Position numbers and translations under genes: made by a program | The notes under the pieces: model-generated | Told to the model about the DNA's origin: nothing | Seen by the model: the letters and a program-made list of their open reading frames with translations, nothing else | Databases searched by the model: none | Source of the DNA: Streptomyces sp. P9-A2 | GTDB lineage: Bacteria > Actinomycetota > Actinomycetes > Streptomycetales > Streptomycetaceae | Length of the DNA stretch: 64,000 nucleotides | Assembly (NCBI RefSeq): GCF_036634175.1 | Contig: NZ_JAZIFX010000001.1 | Span: 6,014,001 to 6,078,000, forward strand | Direction: 5' to 3' | Shown here: positions 56,991-64,000 of the stretch, in pieces | Position numbering within the stretch: position 1 is the stretch's first letter | Layout of the letters: every line of letters starts with the position of its first letter

Positions 56991-59882
56991 ATGACAGAGA
57001 CGGCGAGCGGTCCGACACGGAGTTCCCGGGCCAAGGGCGGCGGCAAGGCCGGCAAGGGGCTGCGAGTCGAGCGCATCCACACCTCTCCCGGAGTCCATCC
57101 CTACGACGAGGTGGTCTGGGAGCGTCGTGACGTCGTCATGACCAACTGGCGCGACGGCTCGGTCAACTTCGAGCAGCGTGGCGTCGAGTTCCCCGACTTC
57201 TGGTCGGTGAACGCGGTCAACATCGTCACCAGCAAGTACTTCCGCGGTGCCGTGGACACCCCGCAGCGCGAGACCAGCCTCAAGCAGCTGATCGACCGCA
57301 TCGTGAAGACGTACCGGAAGGCCGGCGAGGACCACAAGTACTTCGCCTCCCCCGCCGACGCCGAGATCTTCGAGCATGAGCTGGCCCACGCCCTCCTGCA
57401 CCAGATCTTCAGTTTCAACAGCCCCGTCTGGTTCAACGTCGGCACGCCCCAGCCGCAGCAGGTCTCCGCCTGCTTCATCCTGTCCGTCGACGACTCCATG
57501 GAGTCGATCCTCGACTGGTACAAGGAAGAGGGCATGATCTTCAAGGGCGGCTCCGGCGCCGGCCTGAACCTCTCCCGCATCCGCTCTTCCAAGGAACTGC
57601 TGTCCTCCGGCGGCAACGCCTCCGGCCCGGTCTCCTTCATGCGCGGCGCCGACGCCTCCGCCGGCACGATCAAGTCGGGTGGCGCCACCCGACGCGCCGC
57701 CAAGATGGTCATCCTCGACGTCGACCACCCCGACATCGAGGACTTCATCCAGACCAAGGTCAAGGAGGAGGAGAAGATCCGCGCCCTGCGCGACGCGGGC
57801 TTCGACATGGACCTGGGCGGCGACGACATCACGTCCGTCCAGTACCAGAACGCCAACAACTCGGTCCGTGTGAACGACACGTTCATGAAGGCGGTCCAGG
57901 ACGGCGGCAAGTTCGGCCTGACGTCCCGCATGACCGGCGAGGTCATCGAGGAGGTCGAGGCCAAGGCGCTCTTCCGCAAGATGGCCGAGGCCGCCTGGGC
58001 CTGCGCCGACCCGGGCATCCAGTACGACGACACCATCAACAACTGGCACACCTGCCCGGAGTCCGGCCGCATCAACGGCTCGAACCCCTGCAGCGAGTAC
58101 ATGCACCTGGACAACACGTCCTGCAACCTCGCGTCGCTGAACCTGATGAAGTTCCTCGAGGACGACAGCAAGGGCCACCAGTCCTTCGACGTCGAGCGCT
58201 TCTCGAAGGTCGTCGAACTGGTCATCACCGCGATGGACATCTCCATCTGCTTCGCGGACTTCCCGACCCAGAAGATCGGCGAGAACACCCGCGCCTTCCG
58301 CCAGCTCGGCATCGGCTACGCCAACCTCGGCGCCCTGCTGATGGCGACCGGCCACGCCTACGACTCCGACGGCGGCCGCGCCCTGGCCGGTGCCATCACC
58401 TCCCTGATGACCGGCACGTCGTACAAGCGCTCCGCCGAACTGGCCGCGATCGTCGGCCCGTACGACGGCTACGCCCGCAACGCGAAGCCGCACCTGCGGG
58501 TCATGAAGCAGCACTCCGACGAGAACGTCAAGGCCGTCCGCGTGGACGACCTGGACACGCCGATCTGGACGGCCGCCACCGAGGCCTGGCAGGACGTGCT
58601 GAGCCTCGGCGAGAAGAACGGCTTCCGTAACTCCCAGGCGTCCGTCATCGCCCCGACCGGCACCATCGGTCTCGCGATGTCCTGCGACACCACCGGCCTC
58701 GAGCCCGACCTCGCCCTGGTCAAGTTCAAGAAGCTGGTCGGCGGCGGCTCGATGCAGATCGTCAACGGCACCGTCCCGCAGGCCCTGCGCCGCCTGGGCT
58801 ACCAGGAGGAGCAGATCGAGGCGGTCGTCGCCCACATCGCCGAGCACGGCAATGTGATCGACGCCCCCGGCCTCAAGCACGAGCACTACGAGGTCTTCGA
58901 CTGCGCCATGGGCGAGCGCTCCATCTCCGCGATGGGCCACGTCCGCATGATGGCCGCGATCCAGCCGTGGATCTCCGGCGCCCTCTCCAAGACGGTCAAC
59001 CTGCCGGAGTCGGCGACCGTCGAGGACGTCGAGGAGGTCTACTTCGAGGCCTGGAGGATGGGCGTCAAGGCGCTCGCCATCTACCGCGACAACTGCAAGG
59101 TCGGCCAGCCCCTCTCCGCCAAGACCAAGGAGAAGGAGAAGGCCGAGATCACCGAGAAGACCGAGGACACGATCCGTGCCGCGGTCGAGAAGGTGGTCGA
59201 GTACCGCCCGGTCCGCAAGCGCCTGCCGAAGGGACGTCCCGGCATCACCACGTCCTTCACCGTCGGCGGCGCCGAAGGCTACATGACCGCCAATTCCTAC
59301 CCGGACGACGGTCTCGGCGAGGTCTTCCTGAAGATGTCCAAGCAGGGCTCGACCCTCGCGGGCATGATGGACGCCTTCTCCATCGCGGTCTCCGTCGGCC
59401 TCCAGTACGGCGTCCCGCTGGAGACGTACGTCTCGAAGTTCACCAACATGCGCTTCGAGCCGGCCGGTATGACGGACGATCCGGACGTGCGGATGGCGCA
59501 GTCCATCGTCGACTACATCTTCCGTCGTCTGGCGCTGGACTTCCTGCCCTTCGAGACGCGTTCCGCGCTCGGCATCCACTCCGCCGACGAGCGTCAGCGC
59601 CACCTCGAGACCGGCTCCTACGAGCCGACCGACGACGAACTCGACGTCGAGGGTCTCGCCCAGTCCGCGCCGCGGACCCAGGAGCTGAAGGCGGTCGCCA
59701 CACCGAAGGCCGAGGTGGCCGAGCCCGCCCCGCAGCAGGTCCACACCAGCGCCGAGCTGGTCGAAATGCAGCTGGGCATCCAGGCCGACGCCCCGCTCTG
59801 CTTCTCCTGCGGGACGAAGATGCAGCGGGCCGGCTCCTGCTACATCTGCGAGGGCTGCGGCTCGACCAGCGGCTGCAGCTGA
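56991..59882 (+). CDS. nrdJ: Adenosylcobalamin-dependent class II ribonucleotide reductase NrdJ, 963 aa
   Basis: It reduces ribonucleotides to deoxyribonucleotides with vitamin B12, independent of oxygen. Active-site features are QVSACFILSVDDSM, KGGSGAGLNLSRIRSS, and NPCSEYMHLDNTSCNL, with one redox Cys and catalytic residues. The phosphate-binding region is APTGTIGLAM. The C-terminus ends in a Cys-rich segment (CFSCGTKMQR ... CYICEGCGS) typical of large class II enzymes. The ATG has GGGAGGCGG upstream. It is co-transcribed with nrdR. Confidence 0.96.
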   Translation: MTETASGPTRSSRAKGGGKAGKGLRVERIHTSPGVHPYDEVVWERRDVVMTNWRDGSVNFEQRGVEFPDFWSVNAVNIVTSKYFRGAVDTPQRETSLKQLIDRIVKTYRKAGEDHKYFASPADAEIFEHELAHALLHQIFSFNSPVWFNVGTPQPQQVSACFILSVDDSMESILDWYKEEGMIFKGGSGAGLNLSRIRSSKELLSSGGNASGPVSFMRGADASAGTIKSGGATRRAAKMVILDVDHPDIEDFIQTKVKEEEKIRALRDAGFDMDLGGDDITSVQYQNANNSVRVNDTFMKAVQDGGKFGLTSRMTGEVIEEVEAKALFRKMAEAAWACADPGIQYDDTINNWHTCPESGRINGSNPCSEYMHLDNTSCNLASLNLMKFLEDDSKGHQSFDVERFSKVVELVITAMDISICFADFPTQKIGENTRAFRQLGIGYANLGALLMATGHAYDSDGGRALAGAITSLMTGTSYKRSAELAAIVGPYDGYARNAKPHLRVMKQHSDENVKAVRVDDLDTPIWTAATEAWQDVLSLGEKNGFRNSQASVIAPTGTIGLAMSCDTTGLEPDLALVKFKKLVGGGSMQIVNGTVPQALRRLGYQEEQIEAVVAHIAEHGNVIDAPGLKHEHYEVFDCAMGERSISAMGHVRMMAAIQPWISGALSKTVNLPESATVEDVEEVYFEAWRMGVKALAIYRDNCKVGQPLSAKTKEKEKAEITEKTEDTIRAAVEKVVEYRPVRKRLPKGRPGITTSFTVGGAEGYMTANSYPDDGLGEVFLKMSKQGSTLAGMMDAFSIAVSVGLQYGVPLETYVSKFTNMRFEPAGMTDDPDVRMAQSIVDYIFRRLALDFLPFETRSALGIHSADERQRHLETGSYEPTDDELDVEGLAQSAPRTQELKAVATPKAEVAEPAPQQVHTSAELVEMQLGIQADAPLCFSCGTKMQRAGSCYICEGCGSTSGCS

Positions 59883-59940
59883 GGCAGCGCGTGACACCGT
59901 CCGTACGGGCCTGTCCGCCCGGTGCGATCGGCTGAGGGAA

Positions 59941-59985
59941 TGAGAAGAGAGGGGCACCGGCTTCGGCCGGTGCCCCTCTCTTCTC
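59941..59985 (+). terminator. Strong intrinsic terminator after nrdJ
   Basis: A 19-bp perfect stem (59942-59960 with 59967-59985) is closed by a C-UUCG-G tetraloop and followed by a T-rich run (TTCTCTCGTTCTT overlaps its end). It is the only terminator here with a pyrimidine-rich tail. Confidence 0.93.
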
Positions 59986-60046
59986 TCGTTCTTCCCGTCC
60001 CGCTGCCGTTTCCCGCTGAGCTGCCGGGGCCGACGCCGGGGCCGGC

Positions 60047-60580
60047 TCACGGGCGGCGGGCGGCCCCCATGGTGCGGGTGAAGGCCGACGGGTCCCCCTG
60101 GAAGCCCTGGACGCCGGGACGGAAGTCCCAGGCCCCGGTGCCGTCCCGGGTGAACTCGGCGACCGTGGCCGCCGTGGATCCCCGGACGCCCCCGAAGTCG
60201 TCCTCGGCCAGGACGGTGTATCCCTCGCGGATGCGCAGACCGGGATGGTCCACGTCGGCGAAGGTGCGCGGCTCCTGGTGCTGCTGTATGACGACCCCCA
60301 CCACCACGCGCGTGTACCGCGCGTCGAGCCGGTTCAGCTCCAGCGTCATGACCTCGTCGAAGCCGAAACCCTTGCCGTCCTTGCTGTCCCGGTTGAGGAT
60401 GATCGTGCCGTCGGGAGAGCGGCTGTCGAAGTGCACCACGTAGGAGGGATCGCCGTGTGGATCACTTGCCGGGTAGGGCGCGGCGACGAGATCCAGGTCG
60501 GTGGCCGGCTGGCCCGCGGGACTCGGGTCCCACCTCAGCGCGATCTCGACCTTGCCGATGCCCTTGTTGACGCCGTTCAC
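60047..60580 (-). CDS. TerD-family stress protein, 177 aa
   Basis: A single TerD domain with the calcium-binding DLDLVAA segment and SKDGKGFGFDEVMTLEL. It lacks the usual N-terminal MGVSLxKGG start and instead begins VNGVNKGIGKVEIALRWD. TerD proteins are tied to tellurite, metal and phage stress, but no other ter gene is nearby. The GTG at 60580 has GGGGAAG upstream. Confidence 0.86.
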   Translation of the reverse strand: MNGVNKGIGKVEIALRWDPSPAGQPATDLDLVAAPYPASDPHGDPSYVVHFDSRSPDGTIILNRDSKDGKGFGFDEVMTLELNRLDARYTRVVVGVVIQQHQEPRTFADVDHPGLRIREGYTVLAEDDFGGVRGSTAATVAEFTRDGTGAWDFRPGVQGFQGDPSAFTRTMGAARRP

Positions 60581-60738
60581 CAGTCTTCCCCTTCCCCGTG
60601 CGACCGTCCTGCCCCTTCAGTCCAACTGCCGGGCGAACCTGGCAGGTTGTCCATCCTGTCATGCCGGGCCGGATGAGTGCGGCGAAGCAGTCCCGCCGAG
60701 GGGGACCGGGCCGTGTTCCGCGGCCTTACGATGGCGCG

Positions 60739-61344
60739 GTGCTGGTCAAGTGGATTCGCTGCACCGTGGTGGACCGTCGCGGGTTCGAACGGGGACAGCG
60801 AAAGTGGGCGGGGCTTCTGGGAGAGCCGGGATTTCGTGGACAGGGCGGGGGCTGGAGCCGGGGGCGGCAGGATGTGGCGCACATCTTCTCCTTCTGGGAG
60901 AGCCGCGCCTTCTACGATTCCTTCATGGCGCGATCCCATGACCGGCTCGCCTCCGCGCAGTCGGGCACCTTCAAGGACGCGCAGGTCAGGCTGTTCGACC
61001 ACCGCTTCGATGTGAAGACCGGCTTCGAACCGCGCTTCACGGACGTCGACCTGTTGAGAGCGGCACTGTTCCGTGTCCATGAGGAGCGTGCGGAGCATTT
61101 CGTGCTGATGCACGAGAAGGTCTGGAACCCGGCGATGGCGGGCTCGCCCGGCATGGTCCGGGGGCTGTTCGGTGAAGCACCCGGCAATGAGTTCCTGGTG
61201 CTGTCGATGTGGTGGTCGGCGGCCGAGCACGGCAAGTACCGCACCGAACGCGTGGAACGTCTCGCCCTGCGGGCGCAGACGGAGGCCGACATCGCGGCGC
61301 TCACGGGGGACATCGTGGACATGGAGCCGGTCTGGACGGTCTGA
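60739..61344 (+). CDS. YdbC-like protein with possible ABM fold (DUF4937-like), 201 aa
   Basis: It begins with MLVKWIRCTVVDRRGFERGQ and the middle resembles ferredoxin-like dimeric alpha-beta barrel proteins (W...GGGWSRGRQDVAHIFSFWE), apparently repeated twice (second copy HFVLMHEKVWNPAMAGSPG). Function unknown. TACGAT (60727-60732) is 6 nt before the GTG, so the mRNA is probably leaderless. The family name is a tentative call. Confidence 0.6.
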   Translation: MLVKWIRCTVVDRRGFERGQRKWAGLLGEPGFRGQGGGWSRGRQDVAHIFSFWESRAFYDSFMARSHDRLASAQSGTFKDAQVRLFDHRFDVKTGFEPRFTDVDLLRAALFRVHEERAEHFVLMHEKVWNPAMAGSPGMVRGLFGEAPGNEFLVLSMWWSAAEHGKYRTERVERLALRAQTEADIAALTGDIVDMEPVWTV

Positions 61345-61450
61345 CGTACCGGCGCACGGAACCGTCTCGCACCGCGGGAAGTGTGTGACCTGTGCCGTAC
61401 GGAGCGCGTGCGGGTGCTCGGTCGGCCGTCACCCGTTCTAGGGTTTGAGC

Positions 61451-62110
61451 ATGGCACGACCACGGCGCATCGTCCTTGTCCGGCACGGTGAATCAACGGG
61501 CAATGTTGATGACTCCCTTTATGAGCGCGAACCCGATCACGCGTTGGCCCTGACCGAGCGGGGCCGGCGGCAGGCGGAAGAGACGGGCAAGCGGTTGCGC
61601 GACCTGTTCGGCCGGGAGCGCGTCAGCGTGTACGTGTCCCCCTATCGCCGTACACACCAGACGCTGAGTGCCTTCGGCCTCGACCCGGAGCTCATACGCG
61701 TGCGGGAGGAGCCGAGACTGCGTGAGCAGGACTGGGGCAACTGGCAGGACCTGAAGGACGTCCGTCTGCAGAAGGCGTACCGGGACGCGTACGGCCATTT
61801 CTTCTACCGTTTCGCCCAGGGCGAGTCCGGCGCGGATGTCTATGACCGGGTCGACGGCTTCCTGGAGAGTCTGTTCCGGAGCTTCGACGCCCCCGACCAC
61901 CCGCCGAACGTCCTCATCGTGACGCACGGTCTCGCCATGAGGCTGTTCTGCATGCGGTGGTTCCACTGGACCGTCGCGGAGTTCGAATCCCTGTCCAACC
62001 CGGGCAACGCCGAGATGCGGGTGCTCGTTCTGGGGGAGGACGGCAAGTACACGCTCGACCGGCCTTTCGAGCAGTGGCGGCAGCCGGAGCCGTACGGGAT
62101 CACCGGATAG
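61451..62110 (+). CDS. Histidine phosphatase (phosphoglycerate mutase-like), 219 aa
   Basis: The phospho-His is in LVRHGESTGNV (about residue 12). The second active-site His is in VLIVTHGLAMRLF (about 154), and the Arg and Glu positions are present (SPYRRTHQT, LREQDWGN). The substrate could be a phosphosugar, nucleotide or phosphoprotein. TAGGGT (61439-61444) lies 6 nt before the ATG, leaderless type. The next gene starts 13 bp after its stop. Confidence 0.88.
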   Translation: MARPRRIVLVRHGESTGNVDDSLYEREPDHALALTERGRRQAEETGKRLRDLFGRERVSVYVSPYRRTHQTLSAFGLDPELIRVREEPRLREQDWGNWQDLKDVRLQKAYRDAYGHFFYRFAQGESGADVYDRVDGFLESLFRSFDAPDHPPNVLIVTHGLAMRLFCMRWFHWTVAEFESLSNPGNAEMRVLVLGEDGKYTLDRPFEQWRQPEPYGITG

Positions 62111-62123
62111 GGTGGGCAGGGCG

Positions 62124-63029
62124 ATGACGACCGTTGACTCCACCTCCGCAGGGCGCCTGGACCGCGCCCTGGCCAGCCTGCGCGGACTGTCGGTGGGGGA
62201 CGCGCTGGGCTCGCAGTTCTTCGTCCCGGCGAACTATCCGCTGCTCATGCGCCGTGAGCTGCCCCCGGGCCCCTGGCAGTGGACGGACGACACGGAGATG
62301 GCCTGCTCGGTCGTCGCCGTCCTCGCCGCCCATCGGCGGATCGACCAGGACGCCCTCGCGTGGTCCTTCGCCCGGCGTCAGGACGTCGACCGGGGCTACG
62401 GGCCCGCGGTCGACCGGCTGCTGCGACTGGTCCGCGAAGGCGGTGACTGGCGCGAGCTCGCCGCAGACCTCTTCGACGGCCGGGGTTCCTGGGGCAACGG
62501 CGCCGCGATGCGCATCGCGCCCCTGGGTGCCTGGTACGCGGACGATCCGGAGCAGGCGATCCACCAGGCGGAGATCTCGGCCTACCCCACCCACCAGCAC
62601 CGCGAGGCCGTGGTAGGCGCGATGGCCGTCGCCGCGGCAGCCGCACTCGTCGCTGCTCCCGGGGGGCCGCCCGGCCCCGAAGCCCTGCTCGACGGGGTTG
62701 TCGCGCTGGTGCCCAGGAAGAGTGCCGTCGGTGCGGGGCTGCGGCGGGCCCGGGACATGCTCGACTACGGCGACACGGCCACCGTCGCCGCCGTCCTGGG
62801 ATGCGGACGGCGGACGACGGCCCACGACACCGTTCCCTTCGCGCTGTGGTCGGCCGCCCGGGCCCTGGGCGACTACGAACGGGCCTTCTGGACCACGGCT
62901 CAGGCGGGCGGGGACATCGACACGACCTGCGCCATCGTGGGCGGGGTGATCGCGGCGGGAAAGGCCGGGATGCCGCCTGCCGGGTGGGCAGAGCGGGTCG
63001 AGGCGCTGCCGAGCTGGATGCCGGTGTAG
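62124..63029 (+). CDS. ADP-ribosylglycohydrolase family protein, 301 aa
   Basis: An all-alpha dimetal enzyme of the DraG/ARH type. The metal motifs are WTDDTEMAC (about residues 56-64) and GGDIDTTCAIVGG (about 260-272); an Asp-Thr-Thr here stands for the usual D-T-D/N. It may remove ADP-ribose from proteins, nucleic acids or small molecules. ATG 62124 is preferred to GTG 62112; both lie just after the phosphatase gene and a TAGGGT (62108-62113), so it may be co-transcribed or have its own promoter. Confidence 0.88.
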   Translation: MTTVDSTSAGRLDRALASLRGLSVGDALGSQFFVPANYPLLMRRELPPGPWQWTDDTEMACSVVAVLAAHRRIDQDALAWSFARRQDVDRGYGPAVDRLLRLVREGGDWRELAADLFDGRGSWGNGAAMRIAPLGAWYADDPEQAIHQAEISAYPTHQHREAVVGAMAVAAAAALVAAPGGPPGPEALLDGVVALVPRKSAVGAGLRRARDMLDYGDTATVAAVLGCGRRTTAHDTVPFALWSAARALGDYERAFWTTAQAGGDIDTTCAIVGGVIAAGKAGMPPAGWAERVEALPSWMPV

Positions 63030-63556
63030 TTCCGGCCGGTCCGGCGGTGCCAGGGTCGGTCCGGCGGTGCCGGCATGGCGGCGGCCGGGATGAAGGCCGT
63101 CGAAATGCCCTGTGCTGTGTCTGGGAGCGCGTGACGCGATGTTCTCCCCGCCGGGCCTCGACCTGCGCTCGTTCATTCACGCATGCGATTCCATGTAGGC
63201 GGGGCGGTTCCATGCCGTGATTTTCGAAGGGGTCGTGGAGTCGACCGTCAAGATGCCCCGATAAGTGATCGAGCGAGGTGTCAAGCTTGGCATTGAGCGA
63301 GGCGTCGGGCATGGGGAGGTGCGTGCCGAAGCGGTGAACGGCTACGTCTTCGATGCCGTTCCGGTGATGATGATGCACCGGTCCAAGATGTGCGGAAGCG
63401 AATGAGCGGACGTCGACGTGGAGGAGGTGATCGACCTGTCGATGGTTCCGCTGCCGCGGCCGGAGGGCTCCCGGCCCGAGGCTGCCGAGACCCCGGCATC
63501 GCTCGGGGGACCAGGGTGTCGCGGGCCGTTCCGGGCGGCGTAGGCTAAGGGTCGCC
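63030..63556. other. 527-bp intergenic region before rnhB
   Basis: It begins with a 14-bp direct repeat, GGTCCGGCGGTGCC, at 63038-63051 and 63058-63071. From about 63180 to 63420 base composition is less G+C-rich than elsewhere, and short frames there have atypical codons (for example a 50-codon plus-strand frame ending at 63404). No product is recognised; it could be degraded foreign DNA. Confidence 0.4.
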
Positions 63557-64000
63557 ATGCCGTACGAACCACCAACTCACACTGTCGAGCGCTCCCTCCG
63601 CGCCACGACCGGGGCGAAGACCGTCGCAGGTGTCGACGAGGTGGGGCGCGGCGCCTGGGCCGGCCCCGTCACCGTCTGTGCGGCGGTCACCGGACTGCGC
63701 CGGCCCCCCGAGGGTCTCACCGACTCCAAGCTCCTCACCGTCAAGCGGCGGGACGCACTCGACCGGACGCTGAGGGACTGGGTGACGTCGTACGCCCTGG
63801 GCCACGCATCCCACGAGGAGATCGACCGACTGGGGATGACGGCCGCGCTGCGGCTGGCTGCGGTGCGCGCACTCGAAGGGCTGCCGGCCCGGCCCGACGC
63901 GGTGATACTCGACGGTAAACACGACTATCTCGGGGCGCCCTGGCGGGTCCGGACCGTGATCAAGGGTGACCAGTCGTGCGTGGCGGTCGCGGCGGCCTCG
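63557..64000 (+). CDS. rnhB: Ribonuclease HII, 3' truncated by the window edge
   Basis: The first 148 residues are present: [14 protein letters not shown], then the catalytic start [15 protein letters not shown] (Asp/Glu pair), LTDSKLL, and ILDGKHDYL with the third acidic residue. It removes ribonucleotides from DNA and R-loops. TAGGCT at 63541-63546 is 10 nt upstream of the ATG and no ribosome binding site is seen. Confidence 0.94.
   Translation, partial: MPYEPPTHTVERSLRATTGAKTVAGVDEVGRGAWAGPVTVCAAVTGLRRPPEGLTDSKLLTVKRRDALDRTLRDWVTSYALGHASHEEIDRLGMTAALRLAAVRALEGLPARPDAVILDGKHDYLGAPWRVRTVIKGDQSCVAVAAAS

Noticed and set aside
56922..60050. 1042-codon minus-strand open frame
   Set aside because: It is antisense to nrdJ, reading Val/Leu/Asp/Gly repeats typical of the complementary frame of a high-G+C gene.

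Overview
The window is a roughly 72% G+C piece of an actinobacterial core chromosome. Gene content, gene order and codon use point to Streptomyces, close to the S. coelicolor segment running from osaA to rnhB. I saw no rRNA, tRNA, CRISPR array, insertion sequence or prophage. The order ftsK - pgsA - cinA - clgR - (DUF3046) - recA - recX - gluABCD - miaB - miaA - dapF - hflX - lexA - nrdR is the backbone shared with Mycobacterium and Corynebacterium, so most of the window is conserved housekeeping DNA with Streptomyces-specific inserts.

Layout. 1-3.6 kb: an osmoadaptation-type hybrid kinase (cut by the left edge) and its response regulator. 3.7-11.1 kb: ftsK, a RodZ-like HTH membrane protein, then the overlapping rimO-pgsA-cinA genes and clgR. 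11.2-13.3 kb: a Dps-like ferritin, a small membrane protein, a decayed short-chain dehydrogenase and gene-poor DNA. 13.3-19.2 kb: two minus-strand DNA repair genes (nei-like glycosylase, lhr helicase). 19.3-23.0 kb: an AraC regulator with azlCD, a DUF3046 protein and an AI-2E-family permease. 23.1-25.3 kb: recA-recX behind a probable SOS promoter. 25.3-28.3 kb: a rhodanese and a cysteine dioxygenase behind a Cys-containing leader peptide, then a FAD monooxygenase. 28.6-35.5 kb: gluABCD, the divergent gluR-gluK two-component system, and a TAXI-type binding protein that converges on gluK. 35.6-44.3 kb: MazG-like, miaB, small hypotheticals, an MT0933-type antitoxin, miaA, dapF and an RSH (p)ppGpp enzyme. 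44.4-52.3 kb: a secreted M1 peptidase, hflX, two tandem lipoprotein serine proteases and an exported beta-propeller. 52.5-59.9 kb: a DinG/XPD-like helicase, lexA, and nrdR-nrdJ. 60-64 kb: TerD, a YdbC-like protein, a histidine phosphatase, an ADP-ribosylglycohydrolase and the start of rnhB.

Genome maintenance runs through the whole window. RecA and LexA form the SOS switch, and a LexA-type box lies upstream of each. RecX modulates RecA. Lhr, Nei, the DinG-like helicase and RNase HII handle lesions and RNA:DNA hybrids. NrdR-NrdJ supplies dNTPs. FtsK moves DNA at septation. MiaB, MiaA and RimO modify tRNA or ribosomes, and HflX and RSH handle ribosome stress.

The less routine signals are regulatory. 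At least nine genes have a TANNNT -10 hexamer exactly 6-7 nt before the start codon, which predicts leaderless mRNAs. A Cys-codon leader peptide precedes cysteine dioxygenase. Several very long perfect hairpins and 24-bp palindromes sit at gene boundaries. Short tandem repeats cluster at gene ends. The RSH enzyme keeps its hydrolase residues but appears to have lost a synthetase metal ligand. No clearly new multi-gene system was found; the closest candidates are the TAXI protein next to GluRK and the duplicated lipoprotein proteases with a shared N-terminal module.
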